From Deinococcus sp. KSM4-11 (GTDB lineage Bacteria; Deinococcota; Deinococci; Deinococcales; Deinococcaceae): a stretch of 64,000 nucleotides of DNA. Below, piece by piece: positions 45,601-54,231 of this stretch; the first letter of the stretch is position 1, and each line of letters begins with the position of its first letter. The stretch spans positions 682,001 to 746,000 of the forward strand of contig NZ_SSNX01000001.1 in the NCBI RefSeq assembly GCF_004801415.1, read 5' to 3'. The position numbers and the translations under genes were made by a program. The notes beneath the pieces are model-generated. The model was not told the DNA's origin and made no database searches. It saw only the letters and a program-made list of their open reading frames with translations.

Positions 45601-45871
45601 AGAGGTGGAAGGCGGTTCAGACACTGATTCATTGGTAGGCCCGTCGACCGGCGCCCGGAGGAAATGGACTCCGAAGGCCACGACCTCTCCCGCCCCTAAC
45701 GTCACGCCGGATGCCGAACCGCTTCGAGCCGCACGCCCCACACCGGTGACTGAGCCCATCACCGAACACGTGCACCTCGATCATGTTGGGGAAAATGCGC
45801 TGGAGGACGGTGAGGCAGCCACGCATGCTCCTGCCGGGAGTGGTCGCAAGAAGTGGAACCCGAAGAAGTGA
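42635..45871 (+). CDS. FadF-like membrane (Fe-S) oxidoreductase with long repetitive C-terminal tail
   Basis: 1078 aa from TTG 42635 after AAGGAG. N-terminal membrane domain (about 1-260, several TM helices, nitrate-reductase-gamma-like). Two 4Fe-4S motifs follow: C298-C301-C304-C308 and C370-C373-C376-C380. Then two CCG-type domains (CPHC at 527-530; [13 protein letters not shown] with C613-C614; GCPFC). This is the FadF/YwjF layout that passes electrons from acyl-CoA dehydrogenation (ETF) to quinone. FadF-type proteins are usually ~700 aa; here residues ~705-1078 are a Pro/Ala-rich disordered tail with seven RKxWxP motifs. Confidence 0.9.
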   Translation: MLPLPHKILFFVFALAAAAFGLWGFYRLYRRVARGAAASEARFEAPVARVLSALRVTLTQERTFRRRTAISILHAFIFYGFVYYLLVNVVDGLEGYLNFHIDSAANPLFALYNVLADVLSFLVLVGVLSLVVRRLFLPSKRDFRFTEKTLLHPLLKANYILRDSLIVSAFITFHVGSRVIGNAAKVMQEGGDAFQPFSTFMGHLLYGGLGAQALQGWRLFGYWGALGSVLAFLAYFPYTKHIHIFMAPLNYALKRPVGSGVLPPMKGLAEAMEAEEPKLGVEKLEDLEWPRLLDAYSCIQCNRCQDVCPANATGKALSPAALEINKRMELNVIAAHPSPFTLRPAPFESGASTAHPLLEFAINEESVWACTTCGACMQVCPVQDEQMLDIIDIRRHQVMVAGDFPPQLQTAFRGMERASNPWGISRDKRLEWAEGLRVPTIDENPEPDVVYWVGCAASYDPGAQKVARAFVQLLDKAGVNYAVLGKKEACTGDSARRSGNEFLYQTLAQENVETLNAVAPKLIVATCPHCMNAIGNEYRQLGGDYRTIHHTEYLETLVAAGKLPLAQLTDHVTYHDPCYLGRHNGVFDAPRTLITKMAGEVLELERSRENSFCCGAGGAQFWKEEEEGRERVSDNRFREIQARLDGAKVASDAFEQTGKVLAVGCPFCKAMINSSPEKQKRDDIVVKDVAELLLESVQRADGTYAQPTGPVPDATPLQQPEVASAPNAQLPMNRTGDTPAADAPNPVVGETAADVINAQPGSPTQNADTQPEVQAAHPETTARKSWKPKATGDDVQSVPAAPPAPGADVAPTRKAWKPKPSDDVNPAAVAPQESALEPEASAPSDTPTARKAWSPGAKSGAAPVSPEAVAPTLPPARPAAEVPAVSGDSREAATDGLASATDRKKWVPGGAKATPAEATALPVRDVPTAELPQDATRTPPPSLESPPATGERKKWSPGRGSAPTASQSVSATAPEEPLHDSPAPAQSGSEVEGGSDTDSLVGPSTGARRKWTPKATTSPAPNVTPDAEPLRAARPTPVTEPITEHVHLDHVGENALEDGEAATHAPAGSGRKKWNPKK
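44981..45868 (+). repeat. Seven RKxWxP(K/G) motifs in the coded tail of the FadF-like protein
   Basis: Protein motifs at residues 783 RKSWKPK, 813 RKAWKPK, 850 RKAWSPG, 903 RKKWVPG, 952 RKKWSPG, 1008 RRKWTPK and 1071 RKKWNPKK (C-terminal end). Spacings are 30, 37, 53, 49, 56 and 63 residues. Linkers are Ala/Pro/Asp/Glu-rich and not similar to one another, so the motif is conserved while linkers are not. Confidence 0.85.
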
Positions 45872-45888
45872 GACGGAGGATTTCGCAG

Positions 45889-45905
45889 CCGGATACGGCA
45901 TCCGG
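45889..45905 (+). terminator. Small hairpin between the FadF-like and degV genes
   Basis: CCGGAT-ACGGC-ATCCGG, 6-bp perfect stem without a T-tract, 18 nt after the stop. Could be a weak terminator or an operator next to the degV -10 (45912). Confidence 0.3.
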
Positions 45906-45923
45906 GCGGGGTAGTATCGGAGA

Positions 45924-46769
45924 ATGACCATCGCAATCGTCACCGATTCGACGAGTGACCTGAGCCCGGAGCTGTGCTCGCAGTACGGCATCGAGAGCGT
46001 TCCGCTGTACGTCCTGTTCGACGGCAAGATGCACAAGGACGGCCTGGAGATCACGCCCTCGGTGATCTTCAGCGGTCTGAAATCGGGAAAGAAGACGCCG
46101 AGCACGTCCCAGCCGAGCCCGGCGGAGTTCGCCGCCGCCTACGCCAGGGCCCTCCAGTCGGCCGATCAGGTGCTGAGCATCCACATCAGCGGGCAGCTTT
46201 CCGGCACCGTGGGCAGTGCCCGGCTCGCCGCGCAGGAATTCGATGGGCGGGTGACCGTCGTGGACACCCAGTCGGTCAGCATGGGCCTCGGGATGCGCGT
46301 GATCCGGGCTGTGGAACTGGCCCGCGCGGGCCGCTCCGTGCCGGACATCGTGGCCGAACTGGATCGTGCCGCTCCGAAAGCCGACCTGCGGTTCACGGTG
46401 GATACCCTGGACTTTCTGCGGATCAACGGCCGCATCGGTGGGGCGCAGGCCCTGCTGGGTAGTCTGCTGAACATCAAGCCGATCCTGGTCGTGCGTGGGG
46501 GCCGCGTGGAGTCGGGCGGGCGGGTGCGGGGACACAAGAAGGCCGTGCAGGACATGGTGGATCATGTCCGGGCGTACACCTCGAAATATGGGGCCGTGCG
46601 CGCTGCCTTCCTCTACACGGTGGGGGGCGAGGGGTTCCTGCATGAAGTCCGGGCGGGCCTGGGCGGCGTGTCCTTCGAGGATCTGGGCGAGCATGCCATC
46701 GGGGCGGTCGTGGCCACGCACGCGGGACCTGGAGCGATGGGCATTGCCCTTGAGCCCGTCAAGCCCTGA
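45924..46769 (+). CDS. DegV family fatty-acid-binding protein
   Basis: 281 aa; TAGTAT ends 6 nt before ATG 45924 (leaderless). DegV signature: [72 protein letters not shown], and [27 protein letters not shown]. Such proteins (FakB) hold a fatty acid for FakA kinase. No fakA is adjacent. The next gene starts 4 nt after its stop. Confidence 0.94.
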   Translation: MTIAIVTDSTSDLSPELCSQYGIESVPLYVLFDGKMHKDGLEITPSVIFSGLKSGKKTPSTSQPSPAEFAAAYARALQSADQVLSIHISGQLSGTVGSARLAAQEFDGRVTVVDTQSVSMGLGMRVIRAVELARAGRSVPDIVAELDRAAPKADLRFTVDTLDFLRINGRIGGAQALLGSLLNIKPILVVRGGRVESGGRVRGHKKAVQDMVDHVRAYTSKYGAVRAAFLYTVGGEGFLHEVRAGLGGVSFEDLGEHAIGAVVATHAGPGAMGIALEPVKP

Positions 46770-46773
46770 CCGG

Positions 46774-47934
46774 GTGTTCCGGAGTCGTGACCGCCAGCAT
46801 GTCTTGAGCCGACTGGCGGTCGCATTGGTCATGCTGCTGGTCGGTTGCCGGAAACCGGCGGTGGATACAAGACCACCCGATCTCGTCCTCCCGCCGGTGG
46901 CGTCTCCATCGGCGCAGTCAGGGCAGCGGATGCCGGTGCGCCGGGGGGCGGACGGGTGCCTTGAGGCCGCGCCGCCCGTTGCCAAGGCGCCTCCCCCTCC
47001 GCATGCCCTCGGCGGTCAGCTTGGCTTGTGGGTGGCCGTGGTTGATCCGGTGACCCTCGAACCCGTCCGGGCCGTGGGCACCAACCCCGACAGCGTGTTC
47101 CCCCTCGCGAGTTCCTACAAGCAGGCCGTGCTGTGGGCGCTGCTGCGCGCCTTCGACACGGGCCGGATCAGCCCGACGCAGCGCTTCGACGTGACCCGCG
47201 AGAACCAGTCCCTGGGTGCCTATCCCTTCGACGGCACCAACGTCAAGGACCTGTCGATCCGGATGATCCACAACAGCGACAACACTGCCACGGACATCCT
47301 GCACCGCCTGGTGGGCCTACAGGCGGTGCAGGATGTGGCCGATGGCCTGGGCCTGTGCCACACCCGCCTGATCCTGCCCACCCGTGACTGGTGGGTGGCC
47401 GAGGCGGGGCTGTCCTCGACCTTCAACGGCACGGATCGCTGGGCCGCAGCACGGGGGGGCGAACGCTCCCGACTGGCTGCGCTGATCGACACCGACTCGC
47501 GGCAGTACCGCGCCGACTACGTTCAGCGGCACCTCGATGATTACTTCGACCACCGCTACGATCCGGCGCTCAGTGTCCGCACCATGAACATCTCCACGCC
47601 ATACGAGTTCGGAACGCTGATCGCGGCCGAGTTCCTGAAATCTGGACTGTCCGCGCGCGCCTCGGCGTGGCAGCATGACGTCATGGCGCTCGGCTACGGG
47701 CGTTCCGCACTCCAGGTGCAACGTGAGGGGAAGGTCGCCTGGTTCGCGGGCAAGGGCGGCAACGGCTGGCGCATCCTGACGTATACCGGCTTTATTGCAC
47801 TCAAGGACGGCCGGCGCGTGGTCTACGCCTTCATGCAGAACGGCTCGGATCAGACCTACACCCTGCCGCAGACCCGACGCGCATTCGCCTGGATCAACGC
47901 TGGCATCGCCGCCGTCCTGTCACCGTCGCCTTGA
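46774..47934 (+). CDS. Class A beta-lactamase-like serine hydrolase, lipoprotein
   Basis: 386 aa from GTG 46774, 4 nt after degV; TTG 46804 is a shorter alternative. Lipoprotein signal with lipobox LLVGC (C25), then a Pro-rich linker. Penicillin-binding-fold motifs: [10 protein letters not shown] (S113xxK116), HNSDNTATD (S168-D169-N170), and AGKGGNG as the KTG-like element. DWWVAEAGL and [10 protein letters not shown] follow. A true beta-lactamase Glu166 loop was not located with confidence, so penicillin hydrolysis is uncertain; it may be a cell-wall esterase or carboxypeptidase. Confidence 0.85.
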   Translation: MFRSRDRQHVLSRLAVALVMLLVGCRKPAVDTRPPDLVLPPVASPSAQSGQRMPVRRGADGCLEAAPPVAKAPPPPHALGGQLGLWVAVVDPVTLEPVRAVGTNPDSVFPLASSYKQAVLWALLRAFDTGRISPTQRFDVTRENQSLGAYPFDGTNVKDLSIRMIHNSDNTATDILHRLVGLQAVQDVADGLGLCHTRLILPTRDWWVAEAGLSSTFNGTDRWAAARGGERSRLAALIDTDSRQYRADYVQRHLDDYFDHRYDPALSVRTMNISTPYEFGTLIAAEFLKSGLSARASAWQHDVMALGYGRSALQVQREGKVAWFAGKGGNGWRILTYTGFIALKDGRRVVYAFMQNGSDQTYTLPQTRRAFAWINAGIAAVLSPSP

Positions 47935-48092
47935 AGGCAAAGGTTTGAAAGGGCACCGGATGCCTGCTTAAGATCCGGGTGGTGGCAATCCCTAATGCTG
48001 GTCTCAGTGCCGCGATAGCTGTGCCACTACATCGGCGCTGATCGATGGTGCTCAACATTCAGGAGACTGAGATGGACTTCCTCCTGGCTTGG

Positions 48093-49103
48093 TCAGAGGG
48101 GCGCTGCGTCGAACCGATCCAGTTCGCTCTGGATGGCCTGCTCCAACTGTGTCCGCACGACCGGGTACGGCTCGTTCACCGTGGCCCCGGCGGCCGACAC
48201 GTGCCCGCCCCCGCCCAGCGCGACCGCCACGTTCTGGGCACTCAGCCCCCGTCTGGAGCGCAGCGAGAGCTTCACGCGATCGCCGAAGTCCTTCACCATC
48301 ACGGCGAGCTGTGCGCCCTCGGCATTCCTGAACAGGCTGACGTACGACTCCACATCTTCCCAGGTCGCCCCGGTTCGCGTGAGCATGCCGTCGTCAACGC
48401 GGGCCAGGACGACCCGACCCTCATGCTGGAATTCCAGGGTGTTCAGCACCTCGCGGAGCAGCGTGTAGTACGTGTGGGGGTGTTGTCCAAGTTCGTCGTT
48501 CAGCCAGGCCAGCCGCGCGCCGTGGGCCAGCAGACGGCCCGCGCAGGTGAAGGTATCCGGCGTGACGCTGCTGAACCGGAAACTTCCCGTATCGGTGTTC
48601 AGCCCGAGCATCAACGGGGTGGCGATGCCCTCCGTCCATGGAATGTTCATGGCGTCGATCACGTCGGCGACAATCATCGCCGTGGCCGGGCGCGAGGGAT
48701 CGACCACCAGGGCGGTGGCCGCCCGGCGGTTTGTACCGTGGTGGTCGATGTTCACGACAGGGCCAGCGAACTTAGAGAGTGGCGCTCCGGCGACCCGCAC
48801 CGGATCGTTGTTGTCCACGTCCAGCACCACGACCATGGCCTCCGGCGGGAATGTGTCCAAGGAAGCACTGATCTCCGTGGGCCCGACCAGAAAGGCAAGG
48901 TACCGGGGCACGTCCATCGGGGCGACCACCTCTCGTCCGACCGAACGCAGGGCGCGGGCCAACCCCAGGACACTGCCCAGCGCGTCGCCATCCGGGTTTT
49001 CGTGGGCGAGGAGCACCAGCGGGCCAGTGTGTGCTCCGAGGGCGTCCGCCACGGCGCGGACGTCGGCGGAATAGGTGGCGCTGGAGGTGTTGCTGGCAGT
49101 CAT
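48093..49103 (-). CDS. DHH/DHHA1 phosphoesterase (NrnA-like nanoRNase/pAp phosphatase)
   Basis: 336 aa from ATG 49103; TATACT ends 7 nt upstream (leaderless). DHH motifs: I LAHENPDGDALGSVLGL, II VVLDVDNND, III NIDHHGTN, IV LNTDTGSFRFS; DHHA1 signature GGGGHVSAAGATV at the C-terminus. Matches bifunctional oligoribonuclease/pAp phosphatase NrnA in length and motif order. Deinococcus RecJ is far longer, so it is not RecJ. Confidence 0.93.
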   Translation of the reverse strand: MTASNTSSATYSADVRAVADALGAHTGPLVLLAHENPDGDALGSVLGLARALRSVGREVVAPMDVPRYLAFLVGPTEISASLDTFPPEAMVVVLDVDNNDPVRVAGAPLSKFAGPVVNIDHHGTNRRAATALVVDPSRPATAMIVADVIDAMNIPWTEGIATPLMLGLNTDTGSFRFSSVTPDTFTCAGRLLAHGARLAWLNDELGQHPHTYYTLLREVLNTLEFQHEGRVVLARVDDGMLTRTGATWEDVESYVSLFRNAEGAQLAVMVKDFGDRVKLSLRSRRGLSAQNVAVALGGGGHVSAAGATVNEPYPVVRTQLEQAIQSELDRFDAAPL

Positions 49104-49104
49104 C

Positions 49105-49123
49105 GTGCCGAGTATAGGGGCAC
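49105..49123. promoter_or_regulatory. Inverted repeat around the nrnA-like -10
   Basis: GTGCC / GGCAC, 5-bp perfect arms around a 9-nt centre holding TATACT (minus strand), ending one base before the ATG at 49103. Confidence 0.35.
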
Positions 49124-49177
49124 TCCCCGACGGATCCTGTCGCAACTCACACCGCTGCCAGACGCTAGTCTTCGGAA

Positions 49178-49840
49178 GTGACGTTCACGCTCAACCTGGC
49201 AGGTCTCACCGACGAGGAGCTGCATGCTCTTCTCGGCGACGACCGGGCTCTGGCCGCCCTGCCGGACGTCAGTCGCGCCAGACTCAGTGGACGCCCGGTG
49301 CCCGGCCCCGAACTTCCGGATCGCCTTGTGTTCACTCCGCTCCACATGGATGTGCCGGGGTCGACGCCAGACCAGACCCGCGTGATCGCACAGTATGAGG
49401 CCGAGCTCGTCGGCCATGGTGCCACCGCGCTCCCCGGTATATGGCACCAGGAGACCACCTCTGTGTCCATGCAGCCGTATGGAATCAACGACGACACTGC
49501 GCTCCTGGTGCGCTGGAATGAACGGGATCCAGCGGCGGGTGTGGGACTGCACGTGCTCACGTGGCTGCGTGATCAGGCGAGTGGCAGCAGCGCCGTCCTG
49601 ACGGTCAGTCGCTCGGCTGGGCTTGTCCCGGCACCGAGCGAGCTGATTGACGTGCACGTTCACCCCGGCGTATCGGGGGAGCGACTGCTGGAACTTCACG
49701 CGGGGCATGTCCTGCGTCATGGCCGAACCCGCCGGCTTTCGGCAGACGGAGCCTGGTGGGAGCCCTGGCAGGCGCTGTACGAGCTGAACCTCGTGACGTG
49801 GCAGAGACGGGGGCTGCTCCTCTCTCCAAGGATGGCCTGA
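49178..49840 (+). CDS. Hypothetical protein
   Basis: 220 aa; TAGTCT ends 6 nt before GTG 49178 (leaderless). Not recognised. N-terminal helix LTDEELHALLGDDRALAALPDVSRARL, then a beta-rich domain (TALLVRWNERDPAAGVGLHVLTWL; SSAVLTVSRSAGL; LIDVHVHPGVSGERLLELHAGHVLRHG). No signal peptide or metal motif that is convincing. Divergent from the nrnA-like gene. Confidence 0.75.
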   Translation: MTFTLNLAGLTDEELHALLGDDRALAALPDVSRARLSGRPVPGPELPDRLVFTPLHMDVPGSTPDQTRVIAQYEAELVGHGATALPGIWHQETTSVSMQPYGINDDTALLVRWNERDPAAGVGLHVLTWLRDQASGSSAVLTVSRSAGLVPAPSELIDVHVHPGVSGERLLELHAGHVLRHGRTRRLSADGAWWEPWQALYELNLVTWQRRGLLLSPRMA

Positions 49841-49913
49841 CCGCGCCACCGTATCTTGTGCCATCTGAACAGCGGCTGGATCGGTGTACTGGGATTCCAC
49901 CAGAATGACCCCC

Positions 49914-50531
49914 ATGAGCGATGGAACCAGGGGCACCCGGCATGTGGCATTCGACTGGGGCGGCGTCTTCACGGTAGGCACCTTCGATGGTCGCAGCACC
50001 CAGAATGTCGCCGACCGCACGGGCATCCCTGTGGAGCGCATCAGGGACAGCTACTTTCGCCATGTCAGACAACTGGAGGTGGGGGCCTGGACACTCCCGC
50101 ACTTCTGGGAGGTCATTCAGGCAGAAACCGGCGTGTCGATGCCATACGAGGAGTTCGAGCCGCTGTACCTGGGCAGCATCCACGACAACGGCCCGATGTA
50201 TGCCTCTCTGGCCGCTCTGCCTCCTCACGTTCACGTTGGCCTGCTGAGCAACAACTATCCCGTGGTGAGCGACCATCTCCGGAAGGATCCCAGGTTCGCG
50301 CGGTTTGACGCCCTGGTGTTCAGCAATGAACTCGGGCATAAGAAGCCCTCGCCGGAGAGCTTTGCTGCGCTGGCTGACGCGATGGGCCGGCCCGCCGAAC
50401 ACGTCGCGTTTGTCGACGATGTGCAGGAAAACATCGACGCGGCTGAACGCGCTGGATTTCACGGCCTGCTGTATCACCACGAGCGGCATGCCGAATTCGA
50501 AACTGACCTGAGCGCCTGGCTCGCTGGTTGA
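49914..50531 (+). CDS. HAD-superfamily hydrolase (subfamily IA)
   Basis: 205 aa from ATG 49914; ATG 49905 is an alternative and neither has a clear RBS or -10. HAD motifs: I VAFDWGGVF (nucleophile Asp; the second Asp of DxD is Gly, as in many WGGV/LGGV-type members), II LLSNNY, III/IV KKPSPESF...VAFVDDVQENIDAAERAG. The YihX/epoxide-hydrolase-N-like branch fits; substrate unknown. Confidence 0.88.
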   Translation: MSDGTRGTRHVAFDWGGVFTVGTFDGRSTQNVADRTGIPVERIRDSYFRHVRQLEVGAWTLPHFWEVIQAETGVSMPYEEFEPLYLGSIHDNGPMYASLAALPPHVHVGLLSNNYPVVSDHLRKDPRFARFDALVFSNELGHKKPSPESFAALADAMGRPAEHVAFVDDVQENIDAAERAGFHGLLYHHERHAEFETDLSAWLAG

Positions 50532-50761
50532 GCGCCTTAGAAGAACACGGCTGGAACTAAACACATTTTTATTTACAACTGGATATGATACGTTGCGCTG
50601 GACATCTGTGTACCTGAATAACTGGTGTACTTTCCTCTGTGGGAAGTACACCATCACTTTCGGTCGCCAACGGGCTGCACACTGCTCGTACCAGCCCAAC
50701 CGCCTATCCCTTCATCCCTCGCACGGATGAGGACAGCCTCTCACACCCCCAGGAGACCACC
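50532..50761 (+). promoter_or_regulatory. aceA upstream region with AT-rich patch and long palindrome
   Basis: An unusually AT-rich patch (50560-50590) contains TATGAT (50584-50589), a candidate -10. The palindrome 50624-50652 has 9-bp perfect arms GGTGTACTT / AAGTACACC extended by two further pairs across a 5-nt loop. A further TGTGTAC copy lies at 50607-50613. RBS CAGGAGA precedes ATG 50762. The palindrome would lie in the leader as a hairpin or serve as an operator. Confidence 0.55.
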
Positions 50762-52072
50762 ATGACTCCAACGCCCCGCACCCCCGCCGAGATCCTGGAG
50801 AAGACCTGGCAAACCGAGGAACGCTGGCACGGCATTAAACGCAATTACTCCGCCGATGAGGTCGTGAAACTGCGGGGCAGCCTGCCGATCGAGCACACGC
50901 TCGCCAAGCATGGCGCGAATAAACTCTGGCGCTCCATGAAAGAGGAGCCGTTCGTGAATGCGCTCGGGGCCTTGACCGGCAACCAGGCCATGCAGCAGGT
51001 CAAGGCTGGACTCAAGGCCATTTACCTGAGCGGCTGGCAGGTCGCTGGCGACGCGAACAATGCGGGCCAGATGTACCCGGACCAGAGTCTGTACCCGGCC
51101 AGCAGCGTGCCCGACGTGGTCAAGCGGATCAACAATACCCTGCGCCGTGCGGATCAGATCCAGCACTCGGAGGGCCGGGCCGACATCGACTACATCGTGC
51201 CCATCGTGGCCGACGCCGAGGCGGGTTTCGGCGGGCCCCTGAACGCCTTCGAGCTGATGAAGGCCATGATCGAGGCGGGCGCGGCGGGCGTGCATTTCGA
51301 AGATCAGCTCGCCAGCGAGAAGAAGTGTGGTCATCTGGGCGGCAAGGTGCTCGTCCCGACCAGCCAGTTCATCCGGACCTTGAACGCCGCCCGCCTGGCT
51401 GCGGACGTGAGCGGCGTGCCCACGGTGTTGATTGCCCGAACCGACGCCGACGCGGCCAACCTGCTGACCAGTGATATCGACGAGAACGACCGGCCGTTCT
51501 GCACTGGTGACCGGACTCCTGAAGGCTTTTACTACGTCCGGCCAGGTATCGAGCAGGCCATCAGCCGTGCCCTGGCCTATGCGCCGTACGCCGACGTGAT
51601 CTGGTGTGAGACGAGCATCCCCAATCTGGCCGACGCGCAGAGGTTTGCTGACGCTGTCCATGCAAAGTTCCCTGGAAAACTGCTCGCGTACAACTGCTCC
51701 CCGAGTTTCAACTGGAAGAAGAACCTCGATGACGAGACCATTGCGAAGTTCCAGGTGGAACTGGGCAGGATGGGCTACAAGTTCCAGTTCATCACCCTCG
51801 CCGGATTCCACAGCCTCAACCACAGCATGTTCGAACTCGCCTACGGCTACGCCCGGAACCAGATGAAATCCTTCGTGGATCTTCAGGAGAAGGAGTTCGC
51901 CGCGCAGGAGCGGGGCTTCACGGCCGTCAAGCACCAGCGCGAGGTCGGGACAGGATATTTCGATCTGGTCGCCCAGGCCGCCGGGGGAGGACAGAGCAGC
52001 ACCACGGCCCTTGCCGGCAGCACCGAGGCCCAGCAGTTCGGGCACAAGGAACTGGCCGCCGCGCACGACTGA
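50762..52072 (+). CDS. aceA: Isocitrate lyase
   Basis: 436 aa, ATG 50762 after CAGGAGA. Glyoxylate-bypass enzyme cleaving isocitrate to succinate and glyoxylate. The active-site signature KKCGHLGGK is at 187-195 (C189), with [34 protein letters not shown] before it (Mg-binding Asp) and [12 protein letters not shown] later. Length matches E. coli AceA (434). Malate synthase is not in this window. Terminator follows. Confidence 0.97.
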   Translation: MTPTPRTPAEILEKTWQTEERWHGIKRNYSADEVVKLRGSLPIEHTLAKHGANKLWRSMKEEPFVNALGALTGNQAMQQVKAGLKAIYLSGWQVAGDANNAGQMYPDQSLYPASSVPDVVKRINNTLRRADQIQHSEGRADIDYIVPIVADAEAGFGGPLNAFELMKAMIEAGAAGVHFEDQLASEKKCGHLGGKVLVPTSQFIRTLNAARLAADVSGVPTVLIARTDADAANLLTSDIDENDRPFCTGDRTPEGFYYVRPGIEQAISRALAYAPYADVIWCETSIPNLADAQRFADAVHAKFPGKLLAYNCSPSFNWKKNLDDETIAKFQVELGRMGYKFQFITLAGFHSLNHSMFELAYGYARNQMKSFVDLQEKEFAAQERGFTAVKHQREVGTGYFDLVAQAAGGGQSSTTALAGSTEAQQFGHKELAAAHD

Positions 52073-52086
52073 GCCGCACGGAAATG

Positions 52087-52120
52087 CTGAGAGGGAGAGC
52101 GATGCGGCTCTCCCTCTCAG
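52087..52120. terminator. 14-bp perfect terminator hairpin after aceA
   Basis: CTGAGAGGGAGAGC and its exact complement, 6-nt loop, then TGTGTG. Placed between convergent aceA and cdd, probably serving both. Confidence 0.75.
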
Positions 52121-52136
52121 TGTGTGCCCATTCGGT

Positions 52137-52586
52137 TCAGGGCGTGCCGACCTCATGGCCGTCGTCGCGTTGCTCGAGCCGGAACCCGTGCGGCAGGAAG
52201 TCCCTCACCAGCCCACTGACGATGTCGCCGTGCTGGTTCACGCAGACAACCCTCGCTTCGGGTGCAAACTCGAACAGCACCTGACGGCAGGCTCCACACG
52301 GACTGGCGGGCGGCGTGGCCTCGGAGTACACCACGACGTCCGTGAAGGAGCGCTGCCCGGCCGTGGCCATGGCCTGCACGGCGCTCTGCTCGGCACAGCG
52401 GCCCAGACCGTAACTGGCGTTCTCGACGTTCACCCCCTGAAAGACCTGTCCGTCGGTTGCGCGCAGGGCGGCCCCCACGTGAAAGCGGCTGTAGGGCGCA
52501 TACGCGCGGACGAACGCCTGTTTTGCCAGGTCGAGCAGCTGTGGATCGGGCTGAAGGCCAAGGGCGTTATCGGATGTGCGGGTCAT
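52137..52586 (-). CDS. cdd: Cytidine deaminase
   Basis: 149 aa, start 52586 overlapping the stop of the CorC-like gene (ATGA). Zn-binding CAE (C64, E66) in NASYGLGRCAEQSAV and PCGACRQ (C97, C100) are intact; FHVGAAL...GVNVENASYG is the substrate pocket. Deaminates cytidine/deoxycytidine in pyrimidine salvage. The C-terminus is ~10 residues longer than the minimal form. Confidence 0.95.
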   Translation of the reverse strand: MTRTSDNALGLQPDPQLLDLAKQAFVRAYAPYSRFHVGAALRATDGQVFQGVNVENASYGLGRCAEQSAVQAMATAGQRSFTDVVVYSEATPPASPCGACRQVLFEFAPEARVVCVNQHGDIVSGLVRDFLPHGFRLEQRDDGHEVGTP

Positions 52587-53917
52587 TCCTCGGCCACCTC
52601 GAGTTCTAAGGCGTCGTCTGTATGGGCGGAGTGTCGTTCGACCAGAACCCTCGTCACCCGGCGCTGGTCGGCCTCCTCCACGGTGAAGGCCCAGCCTGCC
52701 CGCGTGAAGGTCTGTCCAATCTCGGGAATGTCACCGAAGTGATCGGTCATGAAGCCGGCGAGCGTGTCGTATTCCGCGTCGCCATCCTCGATGTCGGTGC
52801 TCAGGCGCTCCTCCACCTGGTGGATGGTGAGGCTGGCGTCCATCAGGTAGCGGCCCTCGCCCAGCACCTCCACCTGCGGGAGTTCCTCCTCGTCCGTCTC
52901 GTCGTAGATCTCACCTACGATCTCCTCGAGGGCGTCCTCCAGCGTGACCAGACCAGTCGTGCCGCCGAACTCGTCCACGACGATGCTCAGGTGACTTTTC
53001 TTCTCGCGCATCTTGGCGAGCAGATCCTTGATCTTCATGCCTTCCGGAACGAAGAATACGGGCCGCATGATTTCCGAGATGGTCGTGTGGTCGAGCTGGT
53101 CGAGGTGCGCGAGCATGTCGCTGGTGTGCGCGATTCCCACGATGTTGTCCGCCGTGTCCTGATACACCGGCACACGGGAGTACGCGTGCTCGGTGTTCAG
53201 TTCCAGCAGCCGCCGCAGGGGTGACGCGCCGTCCACGACGATCATGTCCACGCGGGGCGTCATGATCTCGCGCACCGTCGTGTCGGACAGGTCGAACACG
53301 TTGTAGACCAGTTCCTTCTCGGAGTCCTCCAGCACGCCCTCCTGACTGGAGGCCGAGACGATCATGCGGATTTCCTCTTCCGAATACGCCGTGTGGTGCC
53401 CGGCCACGGCCTTGAGCCCGAACAGCCGCAGTACGCCGCCGCCCAGCGCGTTCAGTCCCATGATCACCGGACGGAAAATCGCGGTGAAGGCGATCAAGGG
53501 GCGCACCAGCGTCATGGACAGTTGCTCGCTGCGCTGCAAGGCCGCCGACTTCGGCACGAGTTCCCCCAGCACGATGTGGAAGGTCGTCGCCAGGATGAAG
53601 GCGATGGTGAATGCCAGGGGCCGCTGGTACACCTCGGGCAGGCCCCGGAGCAGCGGTTCGGCGAGATGTTCGATGGCCGGCTCGGAGACGAACCCGATCA
53701 GCAGGCTCATCATGGACACGCCCAGCTGCACCGCGGCGATATACAGGTCGAGCCGCCCGAGCACCTTCTGCACGGCCTTCGCCGTGGCGTTGCCTTCCTC
53801 GACCAGCTGGTCGATACGGGTGCGGCGTACACTGACCAGCGCGTACTCCACGGCCACGAAATAGCCGTTGAACAAGACCAGCACCAGCAGGGCCAGAATA
53901 CCTATGTAGTCATTCAT
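52583..53917 (-). CDS. CorC/HlyC-type transporter (CNNM-like, DUF21-CBS-CorC_HlyC)
   Basis: 444 aa from ATG 53917; in-frame codons upstream belong to the leader. N-terminal DUF21 membrane domain (about 1-195, four TM helices; VLFNGYFVAVEYALVSVRRTRI), CBS pair (about 215-335; EIMTPRVDMIVVDGASPLRRLLEL, EIMRPVFFVPEGMKIKDLLAKM with DEFGGTTGLVTLEDALEEIVGEI), and C-terminal CorC_HlyC domain. The family exports or handles Mg2+/Co2+. It is behind an attenuator-like leader and overlaps cdd downstream. Confidence 0.93.
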   Translation of the reverse strand: MNDYIGILALLVLVLFNGYFVAVEYALVSVRRTRIDQLVEEGNATAKAVQKVLGRLDLYIAAVQLGVSMMSLLIGFVSEPAIEHLAEPLLRGLPEVYQRPLAFTIAFILATTFHIVLGELVPKSAALQRSEQLSMTLVRPLIAFTAIFRPVIMGLNALGGGVLRLFGLKAVAGHHTAYSEEEIRMIVSASSQEGVLEDSEKELVYNVFDLSDTTVREIMTPRVDMIVVDGASPLRRLLELNTEHAYSRVPVYQDTADNIVGIAHTSDMLAHLDQLDHTTISEIMRPVFFVPEGMKIKDLLAKMREKKSHLSIVVDEFGGTTGLVTLEDALEEIVGEIYDETDEEELPQVEVLGEGRYLMDASLTIHQVEERLSTDIEDGDAEYDTLAGFMTDHFGDIPEIGQTFTRAGWAFTVEEADQRRVTRVLVERHSAHTDDALELEVAEE

Positions 53918-54089
53918 GAATGGGCGCGCTCCGTACTCGCGCCCCGGCCGTCCGCGTGGCACATGCTGCCCGCGCCCGCGTCAGCGGGATCGCGTCGGCG
54001 ACCGGAAATAGTGACCGCCACAGCAAAAACGCCGCCCGCAGGCGGAGTTCACCGGGCGTTGTTGCAGAGCCAGAACTGGGAGGCTCCAT
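53910..54089 (-). CDS. Possible 59-aa leader ORF before the CorC-like gene
   Basis: ATG 54089 lies 10 nt after TACACT (54105-54100). The frame (MEPPSSGSATTPGELRLRAA...) runs through the terminator-like hairpin and stops at 53910, overlapping the transporter start (ATGAATGA). It has no recognised domain and may be a leader peptide coupling translation to attenuation, or no gene at all. Confidence 0.35.
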   Translation of the reverse strand: MEPPSSGSATTPGELRLRAAFLLWRSLFPVADAIPLTRARAACATRTAGARVRSAPIHE

Positions 54090-54105
54090 AGCAGCACCGA
54101 GTGTA
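54025..54105 (-). promoter_or_regulatory. Attenuator-like leader of the CorC-like gene
   Basis: From 5' on the minus strand: -10 TACACT (54105-54100); stem GAGCC/GGCTC (54086-54082 with 54071-54067); CGCCCG (54058-54053) able to pair with CGGGCG (54038-54033); CCGCC (54045-41) able to pair with GGCGG (54036-32), followed by CG and five Us (54029-25). The last two stems are mutually exclusive, as antiterminator and terminator. Confidence 0.6.
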
Positions 54106-54231
54106 ACACGTGAGAGTGGATGATTCGCCGCCCTGTTCCGGAGGAGGGGACATGAGGCCCTGGGCAAAGCGCGCTACCGTGCTCCTCAGAGCCAACCCGT
54201 GTGCAGCATCCCGAACCCAGGAGGTTCCCTC

